Under the pieces are notes generated by a model. It saw only the letters and a program-made list of their open reading frames with translations. It did not search any database and was not told the DNA's origin. 64,000 nucleotides of DNA from Sphingobium sp. EM0848. GTDB lineage: Bacteria; Pseudomonadota; Alphaproteobacteria; Sphingomonadales; Sphingomonadaceae. Location of the stretch: assembly GCF_013375555.1 (NCBI RefSeq), contig NZ_JABXWB010000001.1, positions 2,294,001 through 2,358,000 of the forward strand. Direction: 5' to 3'. Positions 52,601 to 61,209 of this stretch are shown piece after piece (position 1 is the stretch's first letter; the number at the start of each line of letters is the position of its first letter). Position numbers and translations under genes: made by a program.

Positions 52601-53807
52601 CGCGGCGGATTTCAGCGGGCGGCTGACCGCGCCGCGCCTGAACGGCATCGTCCGCGCCAATGCGCTGACCTATGAGAATGAGACGTTCGGCACCCGCGTC
52701 ACGCAGATGCGGCTAGATGGACGCTTTACCAATGACCGGCTCGACCTGCGCGACTTTTCCGGCCGTGCGGGCGACGGCACGGTGCAGGCGAGCGGCTATG
52801 TGGGGCTGGCGGCGGAAAGCGGCTATCCGATGGACATAGCGGTGAAGCTGGACCGTGCCCGCATCGCCCGCAGCGAAGCGGTCACCAGCGTCGTCAGCGG
52901 CACGCTCAACATCACCAACAGCCCGGCCAATGGCGGGCTGATCAAGGGCGACCTGTCATTGCCCGAAACGCGCTATCGCGTCGCCTGGCAGGGGGGCACC
53001 GACATTCGTCAGCTCACCGGCGTGCGGCGCAAGGGCGAAGGCGTCGACCTGTTAGACCAGCGTCTGGCCGAACGGCAGGCGACGGCCAAGCCGACAAACT
53101 GGAAACTCGATGTCCGGGTGCGCGCAGACAATGAAATCTACGTGACCGGGATGGGCCTCGATTCCGAATGGAAGACGAACATGCGCGTCACCGGCACCGC
53201 CACCGACCCGCGCGTGGTCGGCAAGATCGAGGTGATCCGGGGCCGTTACAGTTTCTCCGGCCACCAGTTCGATCTGGAACAGGGCGTCATCACCTTCAAC
53301 GGGCCGATGATGAACCCGACGCTGGCGATCCGCGCCGAAACCAAGATCAGCGATGTGACGGCGGGCATTGCCGTGGGCGGAACGGCCCAGCAGCCCGACA
53401 TCGCCTTCGTCTCCACCCCGACGCTGCCGCAGGACGAGATACTGGCCCGCATCCTGTTCGGGGACAATGTGGCGAACCTTTCCGCGACGCAGGCGATCCA
53501 GCTGGCCGCCGCGCTCAACGGGCTGCGCGGCGGGAGCGGCGGCCTGAACCCGATGGGCAAGCTGCAAAATGCCTCCGGCGTCGACCGCATCGGCATCGTC
53601 GGCGGCGATGAAAAATCCGGGCGCGGCACGTCGCTGGCGGTCGGGCAGCATATCTCCAACAATATCTATGTGGAGGTGATCACCGATCCCAAGGGCTTCA
53701 CCGCCACCCAGCTGGAAATCTCCCTGTCCAAGACGCTGAGTCTGCTCTCGAAAACCGGCACCAATGCGGGATCGTCAGCCAATCTGCGCTATTCGAAGGA
53801 TTATTGA
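49620..53807 (+). CDS. tamB: Translocation and assembly module protein TamB
   Basis: A 1395-residue protein with one N-terminal membrane anchor (about residues 17-42) and a very long repetitive beta-helix region (about 50-1050) ending in the DUF490/TamB domain (about 1050-1395, VVGKIEVIRGRYSFSGHQFD and QDEILARILFGDNVANLSAT). It spans the periplasm as a bridge to TamA, and related AsmA-like proteins carry phospholipids. The start overlaps the tamA stop by one base (TGATG), and the end overlaps the convergent GFA gene by seven. Confidence 0.92.
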   Translation: MAEETVTLHEARPLWQKIVLGAIGLITSLLMLVAGLLLFLNTQPGKAFLIRQIAALRLESGMAIEVGRIDGSIYSDMTIRNLVLRDPKGIFAVSPQVHVVWNPFRYINNHISVQLLESPLVVLARSPQFNVTRTDPNAPILPDLDIDVDRLKIARFLVAKPVIGQKREIAINGVTHISDGRAILSADAVVDSGDRLQASLDAVPAQNRLAMKGTLTAPKGGVIAAMSGLTDGFTATLDGKGTWQVWDGRLVATSAKGELANIALAARDGNFTARGPVRPGLVFAGTVDRLTTPQLDVDLLAGLNQRRVNLKGSLKSPALSATAQGLIDLGKSRFSALKIDAALLTPGAIMEKVKGKDVRASVILDGPMATPFIDYDITAKQLAFDATGIENLKASGRAVIDADRIRIPVNATASRVTGLNAAAGGLLHNLRVKGDFAYAAGKLISDNLKIDSDRVDATAIVLADFDHALYRGALKGRVNDYKVDGVGIVNLNTDVHLVPGPRGGFGLDGKFGVRTARWENASVRDFLGGNAVMTGHIGMTPEGRFTLAGLKGAAPNFQVHSGSGSYDTDGAITFDAAATSRQYGPLALTVRGTMERPQAVLRAARPNVGVQLHDVVAKLHGEAAGYRLETTGGSPYGPFFANVLIRTAKGPLTIDISKARFAGVDMHGTVQQSAAGPFTGQLAMNGSGITGTARLMAVGKAQGAQVNATASNAKLPGEADVVIGRALLTANMVMSDQPQITADMQMANAAYGDYVVRKARGRIDYQGGRGRAQLVADGSTGVPFSIAMNAALRPTLYAVALEGKASNIPFRFAQPAIIRIEKTGYRLEPATLVLPQGRVDLAGRFGQQTAMQARFKDFDLAIVNMATPGLGVSGKATGMLDFAQNGTAFPTATTRLAISDFRRSSLTVVSDPVSMAIEGKLSSAGGDMRGLIRRGNATLGRFVATLAPPGPGASWSEQLQSAPLGGGIRYAGPADVLFSFAGLAGQQLTGPIAVAADFSGRLTAPRLNGIVRANALTYENETFGTRVTQMRLDGRFTNDRLDLRDFSGRAGDGTVQASGYVGLAAESGYPMDIAVKLDRARIARSEAVTSVVSGTLNITNSPANGGLIKGDLSLPETRYRVAWQGGTDIRQLTGVRRKGEGVDLLDQRLAERQATAKPTNWKLDVRVRADNEIYVTGMGLDSEWKTNMRVTGTATDPRVVGKIEVIRGRYSFSGHQFDLEQGVITFNGPMMNPTLAIRAETKISDVTAGIAVGGTAQQPDIAFVSTPTLPQDEILARILFGDNVANLSATQAIQLAAALNGLRGGSGGLNPMGKLQNASGVDRIGIVGGDEKSGRGTSLAVGQHISNNIYVEVITDPKGFTATQLEISLSKTLSLLSKTGTNAGSSANLRYSKDY

Positions 53808-54262
53808 ACCCGCTCGGCCCGATAAAGGGCGATAAGGCCCTGATAATCCTCCAATGCTGGAAAGCGTTCGAAACTGACCGCCGCGCCGGTTTGCGCCCAG
53901 GGCAGCTTCTCGGCGGTCTGCGTTTCCATCCATGGCGCGAACCAGCCTGCGTCGTCGAGCAGCGTCGCCCGGACATTGACGAAGCCGAGGTCCGCCGCTG
54001 GCCGGGTGAAGACCCAGCTCTTGCACCAGTCGCAATGGTGATGATGGACATCCTCGCCATGAAGGCCGCCGATCACCGTGTCCCCGGCAATCAGTTCGAA
54101 GCCGTCGGCGGGCATGATCAGGCTGGTCGAAAAGGCGCTGCCCGTCATTTTCTGGCAGCCAAGGCAATGGCAGGCCGCCTCCGCCCATGGCGCCTGCGTC
54201 AGCCGGAAACGGACGCGGCCGCAACGGCAGCCGCCTTCAACGGGGAATGGGGGCATGGGCAT
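53801..54262 (-). CDS. GFA-family (glutathione-dependent formaldehyde-activating-like) protein
   Basis: 153 residues from ATG 54262, which has AGGAGG five bases upstream. Zinc-binding cysteines are in GGCRCGRVRF, CHCLGCQKMTGSAFSTSLI and HHCDWCKSW, the GFA/CENP-V pattern. Such proteins bind zinc and often act on glutathione adducts or unknown small molecules; formaldehyde activity is proven for few. The stop overlaps the tamB 3' end. Confidence 0.85.
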   Translation of the reverse strand: MPMPPFPVEGGCRCGRVRFRLTQAPWAEAACHCLGCQKMTGSAFSTSLIMPADGFELIAGDTVIGGLHGEDVHHHHCDWCKSWVFTRPAADLGFVNVRATLLDDAGWFAPWMETQTAEKLPWAQTGAAVSFERFPALEDYQGLIALYRAERVQ

Positions 54263-54382
54263 GATGACCTCCTGTGGGAATCGCCGCTTCGACATCATGG
54301 ACAATTGGCAGCTTCGGGTGGAGAGGGATATCCAGTTCAGCCCGCGCAGCGAAGTCAGCGCGCACCGTATCGGAGACGCCCC

Positions 54383-54778
54383 ATGTTACCCGCCCGCACC
54401 TTCAGCATCACGATCGATCATGAATGGCAGGCGCTTTACGACAGAATCTGGCAGCCGGAATTTTTCCCGAAATGGGCCTCGGGCCTTGCGGAATCCGCGC
54501 TTCGCCGGGATGGGGAGCATTGGCTGGCGGATGGCCCGGAAGGCCCGATCCGCATCCGCTTCACGCCGCATAACCCCCATGGCGTGATGGATCACCATGT
54601 CGACCTCGGGCAGGGCGAGATAGTCTATGTGCCCTTGCGCGTGATCCAGAATGGCAATGGCGCGGAGGTCATGCTGACGCTCTTCCGCCAGCCGGGCATG
54701 GATGATGAGCGTTTCGCCGCCGACATCCGATGGATCAATCGCGACCTCAAGGCGCTGAAGAATCTGATTGAAGGATGA
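54383..54778 (+). CDS. SRPBCC-family protein
   Basis: 131 residues from ATG 54383 (MLPARTFSITIDHEWQALYD), with GGAGA upstream. The start-domain-like beta-sheet and helix pattern (TFSITIDHEWQALYDRIWQP, then GEIVYVPLRVIQ, ending in a long helix) matches polyketide-cyclase/dehydrase SRPBCC proteins that hold a small hydrophobic ligand. No catalytic residues can be named. It is divergent from the GFA gene. Confidence 0.75.
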   Translation: MLPARTFSITIDHEWQALYDRIWQPEFFPKWASGLAESALRRDGEHWLADGPEGPIRIRFTPHNPHGVMDHHVDLGQGEIVYVPLRVIQNGNGAEVMLTLFRQPGMDDERFAADIRWINRDLKALKNLIEG

Positions 54779-54882
54779 ATTATTCCTGAAAATCGGAACT
54801 ATTCGCGGATAGTTGGGATTTTACGCGCCTGAAATTCCGCTTTCTTCCTGAAAACAGGCCGGTAAATGGGCTTTTCCTAAAA

Positions 54883-54900
54883 TTGGCACGGCCCCTGCAA
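54883..54900 (+). promoter_or_regulatory. Sigma-54-type promoter of the 82-residue secreted protein gene
   Basis: TTGGCACG and CTGCAA with 12 bases from GG (54885) to GC (54897), the same pattern as the promoter at 42763 with one base change across 20. It is 59 bp before the gene. An AACTAT/ATAGTT repeat at 54797-54814 (with GGAACTATTC at 54795-54804) lies about 90-100 bp upstream, where a sigma-54 activator would bind. Confidence 0.75.
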
Positions 54901-54958
54901 TGCTCCGGACACGACCGCATTCGGGTCGATCCAGGGAAGATCAGGGAAGGAAAAGCTC

Positions 54959-55207
54959 ATGAAGACCGTCGCCATTTTCGCCATCGCTGCCGCCATGACC
55001 ACCGCCGCCACGCCCGCCTTCGCCAAATATGAAGGGCGCTTTGGCGAGGGGAAGGTCACCTACCAACAGAAGACGAACAAATATTGCGTGCGCGTCGCCG
55101 ATCCGAGCAGGATCCTGCCCCACACCATCTGCCGCACCGCCGACGCCTGGGCGCAGGCCGGTCTGACGATCACGCATAAGCCGGCCACGCAGCTTGCCGA
55201 ACGTTAA
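54959..55207 (+). CDS. Small secreted protein (82 residues), probable psp-regulon member
   Basis: A signal peptide (about residues 1-22, cut after PAFA) is followed by a 60-residue mature part, KYEGRFGEGKVTYQQKTNKY then CVRVADPSRILPHTICRTAD. The two cysteines (about residues 43 and 58) could form a disulfide in the periplasm. GGAAGG lies six bases before the ATG. I recognise no family. The promoter matches that of the pspC operon, so a role in envelope stress is inferred from regulation only. Confidence 0.75.
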   Translation: MKTVAIFAIAAAMTTAATPAFAKYEGRFGEGKVTYQQKTNKYCVRVADPSRILPHTICRTADAWAQAGLTITHKPATQLAER

Positions 55208-55231
55208 GCTACATCGGGATGCCGCTCGCCC

Positions 55232-58200
55232 TCAATGAAAATCCCGTGATTGGGGCAGGATACGGACATTACGCGGATGGCTGGCGGAACGGGGCCGCGC
55301 CCTTGAGGCCCCATCCGCCGGCCCCTCCGAAAGCCGCGACAGTTCCGCCGTCCGATCATGCACCCGGCTCGCCATCAGGTGGACGACGCCCTCCTTGCTC
55401 CGCTGCACCTCGCCCTCGACCAGCATCAGCCGCGAGGCCATGACCGGCCTGCGCTGCATCTCGAACAGCCGCGCCCAGAGCAGGATATTGGTGATACCCG
55501 TCTCATCCTCGATCGTGATGAAGACGGCATTGCCCTTGCCCGGCCGCTGCCGCACCAGCACCACGCCAGCCGTCTTCACCAGCGCACCGTTTTTCGCGGC
55601 CGCTGTCTCCGCGCAGCTCAGCGCCCCTTCAGCGGCAAAGACCGGACGGAGGAACTGCATCGGATGCCCCTTGAGCGATAGCCGCGTCATCGCATAGTCG
55701 GTGGCGACATGCTCGGACAAGGCCATGGCGGGCAGCATCGCATCGGCTTCCTCGCCCAGTTCGCGCGCCTGGCCGTCGCGCATCCTTGCCGCGGCGAACA
55801 GCGGCAATTCATTCGAAGGCGTCCGCCGCGCATCCCACAAAGCCGTCCGCCGGTCCTGCCCCAGCGACCGGCAGGCATCGGCATCCGCCAGCAAGCGCAA
55901 GGCCCGCGCCGGCAAGCCCGCCCGCCGCGCCAGATCCTCCATGGTGGAAAACAGCCCGTCGGCCCGCGCCGCGACCAGTTGCCCGGCCCAATCCTCGCGA
56001 AAACCATCGATCTGCCGCAAGCCCAGCCGCAGCGCCAAGGCGCGCCCCTCCCCTTCGCCCCGCCTGCTGTTGCGCGAACGCAGCAGCGGTTCAAGGCTGT
56101 TGTCCCATTCGCTCATGTTCACATCGACATCATGCACGGTCACGCCATGGTCCCGCGCATCCCGCACGATCTGCGCGGGCGCGTAGAAGCCCATGGGCTG
56201 CGAATTGAGCAGCGCGCAGGCGAACAGGGCGGGCTGATGGCATTTGATCCAGGCCGACACATAGACCAGCCGCGCGAAGGACAGCGCATGGCTTTCGGGG
56301 AAACCATAGCTGCCGAAACCCTCAATCTGTTTGAAGCAGCGCTGCGCGAACTCCGCTTCATAGCCTCGGGCCACCATGCCCTTGATCATCTTCTCCCGGA
56401 AATGATGGATGGTGCCGACATTGCGGAATGTCGCCATGGCGCGGCGCAAGGCATCCGCCTCCGCCGGCGTGAAACCCGCCGCCGTGATGGCGAGTTTCAT
56501 CGCCTGTTCCTGAAACAGCGGGACACCATAGGTATCGCCCAGCAATTGCACCAGTTCATCGGCGGGGCCATGCTGCGGCGATGGCCGGGGAAATTCGACC
56601 TTCTCTTCTCCGCATCGCCGCCGCAAATAGGGATGGACCATGTCGCCTTCGATCGGTCCCGGCCTCACGATCGCCACCTGAACCGTTAGGTCATAGAGCG
56701 TGCGCGGCTTCAGTCGCGGCAGCATGTTGATCTGCGCCCGGCTTTCCACCTGGAATACGCCGATGCTGTCGCCCTTGCACAGCATGTCGTAGACCGCCTT
56801 ATCTTCGGATTCGATATCGACGGTCAGACCATGATCGCCCAGCCCATGGGTCCGCATCAGGTCATAAGCCTTGCGAATGCAGGTCAGCATGCCCAGCGCC
56901 AGCACGTCGACCTTCATCAGGCCAAGGGCATCGATGTCATCCTTGTCCCATTCGATGAAACTGCGATTTTCCATCGCCGCGTGATGGATAGGGACAGTTT
57001 CGTCCAGCCTGTCCTGGGTCAGCACAAAGCCGCCCACATGCTGCGAGAGATGGCGTGGAAAGGGTTGCCGCAACAACTGATCGACCAGCGCGCGCAGCCG
57101 GACGATCTGCGGATTGGCAAGATCGAAACCCGCCTCCACCAGGCGCCGATCGCCCAGATCGCTCGCATAACTGCCCCAGACCGTGCTACCGATCCGCGTC
57201 GCAACGTCTTCGCTCAATCCCAGCACCTTGGCCACTTCCCGCACCGCGCTGCGGGATCGATAATGGATCACCGTCGCCGCGATCCCGGCGCGATGCCGTC
57301 CATAACGACGATAGATATATTGCATCACCTCTTCACGCCGCTCATGTTCGAAATCGACGTCGATATCGGGCGGCTCGTTGCGGTCGGCGGAAATGAAGCG
57401 GGAAAAGAGCAGATCATTCTTCTCGGGATCGACGGACGTCACCCCCAACAGAAAACAGACCGCCGAATTGGCGGCCGATCCGCGCCCTTGGCATAATATG
57501 GGCGGATCCTGCTCCTGCGCGAATTTCACGACATCGTGGACGGTCAGGAAATAATAGGCATAGCCATGTGCCGCAATGAAGGAGAGTTCCTCTTCCACGC
57601 GCTTGCGCAGCTTGTCCGGTATCGCCTCTCCCGCATGACGGCGAGCCGCAGCCTCCCACACCAGATGTGCGAGCCAATCCTGCGGCGCCCAGCCTTCGGG
57701 TACAGGTTCATGGGGATATTCGTAGCTTAACTGGTCGAGGTTGAAGTCGATCATCGAAAGCAGCCGGACGCCTTGCGCAATCGCATCAGGCCAGTGCGTA
57801 TAGAGGCGAGCCATCTCATCGGGCGACTTGAGGTGCCGTTCCGCATTGGCCTGCAATGACCAGCCCGCCTTTGCAATGGTCGTGCCGTGGAGAATGCAGC
57901 TCAGCACATCCTGCAAGGACCGATCAGCGGGCGAGGCATAAAGCGCATCATTGGTCGCCAGCAAAGGAAGCGCCAGTCGCCGGGCGATCATTGCAAGGGT
58001 TTCGACGATCCGACGATCCTTGCCGCCATGATTTTGCGGGATGCCCAGCCACAGCCGTCCATGCGCCTTCACGGCAAGCCGACGCAGGGTTTCCTCGACA
58101 GTCTCCGGCGGCAAAGGCGGCACCAGCGAAAGGTGGGAGGCCGCTTCAGACGGCGGCGTATCTTCAAAGGGAAAAGCGACCGGATCGCCATGCGCCTCTT

Positions 58201-58816
58201 CCTCTCCGCCGGTCGCCACCGGCAGCACGATGAGCAACAGATCGTCCAGATAGTCGAGCAGATCGTCGAAATGCAGAATGCATCCGCCCTTGACGGCACG
58301 CAGATTTCCTCGGGTCAGCAAACGGGTCAGCCGTCCCCATCCCCGCCGCGTCGCGGGATAGGCCACGATGTCCGGCGTGCCATCGGCAAAGACCAGCCGC
58401 GCCCCGACGACCAGCCGCAGGTCGGTCTGGCAGGCGCGCTTCTCCTCTGCGTTCAATTCCAGTGGCAACCCCGCTTCCTTGCGGGCTTCCAGCAAGGCGG
58501 CGCGCATCTGCTCGGGCCAGCGCTTGCGCGCGACATGGGCGCGAACCACGCCCGCAACCGTATTGCGGTCAGCAATGCCCAGCCCGGCAAGATTGAGGGC
58601 GATGGCGCGCGTCACCATGTCCGAAGCATGGGACGCACCGCGCAGGAAGGAGAAATTGGTCGCCGCCACCAGTTCGGCAAAGGGCGGCGCTTCTGTCGGC
58701 GGATCGACCGGAGGCACGCGCCCCGCCTTTTCCCGGCTGGCTTCCCATGCCTTCAACTCCCGCCGGTCGGTGGACCTGGGCCTGGCGGGATCGGGCCCTT
58801 TGCCATGCCGTTTCAT
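55232..58816 (-). CDS. dnaE2: Error-prone DNA polymerase III alpha subunit DnaE2 (ImuC)
   Basis: 1194 residues from the ATG at 58816, which overlaps the imuB stop as ATGA; longer frame upstream is inside imuB. The PHP domain starts PPFAELVAATNFSFLRGASH, and the polymerase block includes CQGRGSAANSAVCFLLGVTS and PPDIDVDFEHERREEVMQYI (catalytic Asp residues). C-terminal OB fold (about 1085-1160) precedes the end RNVRILPQSRDFH. It performs translesion synthesis with ImuA and ImuB in SOS mutagenesis. Confidence 0.95.
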   Translation of the reverse strand: MKRHGKGPDPARPRSTDRRELKAWEASREKAGRVPPVDPPTEAPPFAELVAATNFSFLRGASHASDMVTRAIALNLAGLGIADRNTVAGVVRAHVARKRWPEQMRAALLEARKEAGLPLELNAEEKRACQTDLRLVVGARLVFADGTPDIVAYPATRRGWGRLTRLLTRGNLRAVKGGCILHFDDLLDYLDDLLLIVLPVATGGEEEAHGDPVAFPFEDTPPSEAASHLSLVPPLPPETVEETLRRLAVKAHGRLWLGIPQNHGGKDRRIVETLAMIARRLALPLLATNDALYASPADRSLQDVLSCILHGTTIAKAGWSLQANAERHLKSPDEMARLYTHWPDAIAQGVRLLSMIDFNLDQLSYEYPHEPVPEGWAPQDWLAHLVWEAAARRHAGEAIPDKLRKRVEEELSFIAAHGYAYYFLTVHDVVKFAQEQDPPILCQGRGSAANSAVCFLLGVTSVDPEKNDLLFSRFISADRNEPPDIDVDFEHERREEVMQYIYRRYGRHRAGIAATVIHYRSRSAVREVAKVLGLSEDVATRIGSTVWGSYASDLGDRRLVEAGFDLANPQIVRLRALVDQLLRQPFPRHLSQHVGGFVLTQDRLDETVPIHHAAMENRSFIEWDKDDIDALGLMKVDVLALGMLTCIRKAYDLMRTHGLGDHGLTVDIESEDKAVYDMLCKGDSIGVFQVESRAQINMLPRLKPRTLYDLTVQVAIVRPGPIEGDMVHPYLRRRCGEEKVEFPRPSPQHGPADELVQLLGDTYGVPLFQEQAMKLAITAAGFTPAEADALRRAMATFRNVGTIHHFREKMIKGMVARGYEAEFAQRCFKQIEGFGSYGFPESHALSFARLVYVSAWIKCHQPALFACALLNSQPMGFYAPAQIVRDARDHGVTVHDVDVNMSEWDNSLEPLLRSRNSRRGEGEGRALALRLGLRQIDGFREDWAGQLVAARADGLFSTMEDLARRAGLPARALRLLADADACRSLGQDRRTALWDARRTPSNELPLFAAARMRDGQARELGEEADAMLPAMALSEHVATDYAMTRLSLKGHPMQFLRPVFAAEGALSCAETAAAKNGALVKTAGVVLVRQRPGKGNAVFITIEDETGITNILLWARLFEMQRRPVMASRLMLVEGEVQRSKEGVVHLMASRVHDRTAELSRLSEGPADGASRARPRSASHPRNVRILPQSRDFH

Positions 58817-60411
58817 GCGAACAGGCCATGGATATACCAGCCCGGATGCAGCGCCTCCGCGCCGTAAAGCCCGTGGCGGAAAATCCAGTAGCGCCGCCCG
58901 CGCGCATCCTCGATCCGGTAATAATCCCGGGTCAGCCCCGCGCTTTCCCCTTCCAGCGCGCCGTCCTTCGCCTTCCACCATTCGGGCGCGATGCGTTCCG
59001 GCCCCTCATAGCGGGTGACTTCATGACTGGCCCGGCGCCAGCGGAAGCGATGGGGTGGCCCATCGGGCACCTCCGCGATCACTTCAATGGGCTGGGGCGG
59101 GTCGAACAGATGGATCGGACGCATCGGCGGATCGCCCTTTTCCTGCCGCTGCGGCCAGCTGACCGGCGCCCGCCTGTCTACGGCAGGCAGGGCAAGCTGC
59201 GCCTGTTCCGGGATATGGCTGTCACGGGGTTCCAGCCGCTGGATACGTGCCCGGCCCGCCCGGATCGACAGCCGGTCGACCAGGGCCGCAATGCTCTCCT
59301 CCCGGCGCGCCTCGCCTCCTTCGAGCGCCAATTGGGTCGGCGCCATCGGCTCGGCCTGCGGCACGGTAAGGCGCAGCATGTCGAAGCCGAAGCCGGGGTC
59401 GAGCGGGTCGGACAGCCCGTCGATCCGTTCCTGCACCAGCCGCATGATGCTGGGCGCGTCGCGAACCGGCAGGCTGGTTTCGACCCGCAGCGGAAAGGCA
59501 AGCCCGTCGCTGCGGAAGAACACCGCCTCGAACCGCCGGCCACCCTGTCCGCGTTCGCCGAGGCGCTCGCCCGCCTCCGTCGCCATTTCCTCCAGCACCT
59601 TCAGGGCAAAGGCCGTGCTGCCCATGGGTTCAGCGAAGCGCCGCTCGATCCTGATCGCGGGACGCCGCCGCCGGGGCGCGAGCGGCCGCCGCCCCAGACC
59701 CAGCAGGCTGTGCAGCGCGTCCACGGCATCCTCCCCGAAACGCGATGCCAGCACCGCCGCCGGCCGCGCCGCCAGATCGCCCACGGTGCGCAGTCCCGCC
59801 CGGCGCAGCGCCAGCGCGCTTTCCTCCTCCAGCCGCAGCGCCTCGACCGGCAGGCGCCGCAGAGCCGCATCCTCATCCGCCGTCGCGCCGACGGGAAAGC
59901 GGCACAGGGCATGGGCGCCCTCCGCCGTTCCGGCCAGGGCATGGCGCACCCGCATGCCATGGCGCTCCAGCCTGTCCGCAGCCTCGCGCGCCAGCAACTC
60001 CTCGCCACCCCAGAGATGCGCACAGCCGGTGATGTCGAGGATCAGACCATAAGGCGAATCCAGCGCGGCCATAGGCGTATAGCGCGCACAACCGTCGCAC
60101 AGCCGTTCCAGCCAATCCTGATCGGCATGGGGATCGGCATCGAACACCCGCAGATCCGGCTCCCGCGCGCGGGCGTCGGCCAGCGTCATACCGGGCGTCA
60201 GGCCCAGCGCCAGGGCATCGGCATCCAGCGTCGCCAACCGCATCGCGCCGCGCACCGGCTCGACGACGACCGTGGGGCCGCCATCCTGCGCCCACAGATC
60301 AGGCCGCGCGATCCGCAGCCGATCGATCGGCAGGAAGGGGAACCACAGCGCCAGATAGCGGCGCTGGCCGGCCGCCTCCTCCGCCGTCCTGTCCATGGCC
60401 ATCGCGTTCAT
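58813..60411 (-). CDS. imuB: Y-family polymerase-like protein ImuB
   Basis: 532 residues from ATG 60411 (MNAMAMDRTAEEAAGQRRYL), with GGAG nine bases upstream; other ATGs at 60426, 60402 and 60396 are possible. The Y-family fold starts RYLALWFPFLPIDRLR, where the catalytic acidic residues of active polymerases are absent, so it is probably a scaffold between the beta clamp and DnaE2. It overlaps the imuA frame by about 113 bases at its start and dnaE2 by four at its end. Confidence 0.92.
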   Translation of the reverse strand: MNAMAMDRTAEEAAGQRRYLALWFPFLPIDRLRIARPDLWAQDGGPTVVVEPVRGAMRLATLDADALALGLTPGMTLADARAREPDLRVFDADPHADQDWLERLCDGCARYTPMAALDSPYGLILDITGCAHLWGGEELLAREAADRLERHGMRVRHALAGTAEGAHALCRFPVGATADEDAALRRLPVEALRLEEESALALRRAGLRTVGDLAARPAAVLASRFGEDAVDALHSLLGLGRRPLAPRRRRPAIRIERRFAEPMGSTAFALKVLEEMATEAGERLGERGQGGRRFEAVFFRSDGLAFPLRVETSLPVRDAPSIMRLVQERIDGLSDPLDPGFGFDMLRLTVPQAEPMAPTQLALEGGEARREESIAALVDRLSIRAGRARIQRLEPRDSHIPEQAQLALPAVDRRAPVSWPQRQEKGDPPMRPIHLFDPPQPIEVIAEVPDGPPHRFRWRRASHEVTRYEGPERIAPEWWKAKDGALEGESAGLTRDYYRIEDARGRRYWIFRHGLYGAEALHPGWYIHGLFA

Positions 60412-61132
60412 CGCGCCCGTCTCCATATGCTTCGCCAAACATGCCCCGTTCATTGTCCCAGACGATCCGCCACTGCAGGCCGTCGGGTCCGGCCCGTTGC
60501 CGCAACAGGGACAGGTCGAAAGCGCTCATCCCCGGCGCATTGCCCGGCAAGGAACTGGAAGGCGCCGCCGCCACCTGCCAGCGCGTATCGGCCGCGCTGG
60601 GCCGGGGTTCTCCGCCGATCCGCAACATCAGCGCCGGCACGCCCGATGCCTCCGCCGCCAGCGCCAACCGCCGACTGGCTGTCAGGTCGAGCAACGGCGC
60701 CCGTCCCCGCAACTCGATCACCAGCGCACCCAGCGCCGGACAGCGCAGCGCATCCACCGCCGCGCGGAGCAGCATCGCCTCCTCCGCCATCACGCCGATC
60801 AGCAGACGGTCGGCCACGATGCCGAGCGCGGCCAGCCCCGGCCCATAGACCATGCCCCCCGCTCGCTCCGCCGCTGCCGTGCGCAACCAGAGCAAGGGTC
60901 CGTCCCGCGCCAGCAACTGCGCAAAGCCGAGCGCCAGCCCGGCCGCCGCGCCTTCATCCTCGATCCCGCCGAACAACTCATGGAGCCGCCCACAGGAGAG
61001 GCCACCACCCAGCGCCTGATCGAGCGGCACATGCCCGGTGGCCACCCGCGCGGCGGCGAGGGTAGCAGGCACGCCATCCAGCGCCGCGATACGCCGCCGC
61101 AGGACAGACAGGGTGTTCACCGACTCGATCAT
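60299..61132 (-). CDS. imuA: RecA-like mutagenesis protein ImuA
   Basis: 277 residues from ATG 61132 (MIESVNTLSVLRRRIAAL); the frame extends 64 codons upstream past the LexA box, which is against a longer start. The RecA/SulA-like fold is visible in VPLDQALGGGLSCGRLHELF and TRWQVAAAPSSSLPG. The final 50 residues (Gly/Asp/Arg-rich) overlap imuB in another frame and are not typical of the family. It is the first gene of the SOS mutasome operon. Confidence 0.88.
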   Translation of the reverse strand: MIESVNTLSVLRRRIAALDGVPATLAAARVATGHVPLDQALGGGLSCGRLHELFGGIEDEGAAAGLALGFAQLLARDGPLLWLRTAAAERAGGMVYGPGLAALGIVADRLLIGVMAEEAMLLRAAVDALRCPALGALVIELRGRAPLLDLTASRRLALAAEASGVPALMLRIGGEPRPSAADTRWQVAAAPSSSLPGNAPGMSAFDLSLLRQRAGPDGLQWRIVWDNERGMFGEAYGDGRDERDGHGQDGGGGGRPAPLSGAVVPLPADRSAADRAA

Positions 61133-61139
61133 ATCAAAT

Positions 61140-61154
61140 GTTCCCGATATGTTC
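61140..61154. promoter_or_regulatory. LexA box of imuA-imuB-dnaE2
   Basis: GTTC-CCGATAT-GTTC is a perfect match to the alphaproteobacterial GTTC-N7-GTTC LexA site, ending eight bases before the imuA start on the minus strand. Binding would block transcription until SOS induction. Confidence 0.85.
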
Positions 61155-61209
61155 TTTTCGTCGGAAGGGTGTATGGTGTCAATTATTAAGGGATGGCGGA
61201 TTGGGGTGG

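Noticed and set aside
58747..61065. 772-codon plus-strand frame across imuB and imuA
   Set aside because: Covers parts of three genes of a recognised cassette; Arg/Pro/Gln-rich antisense translation.
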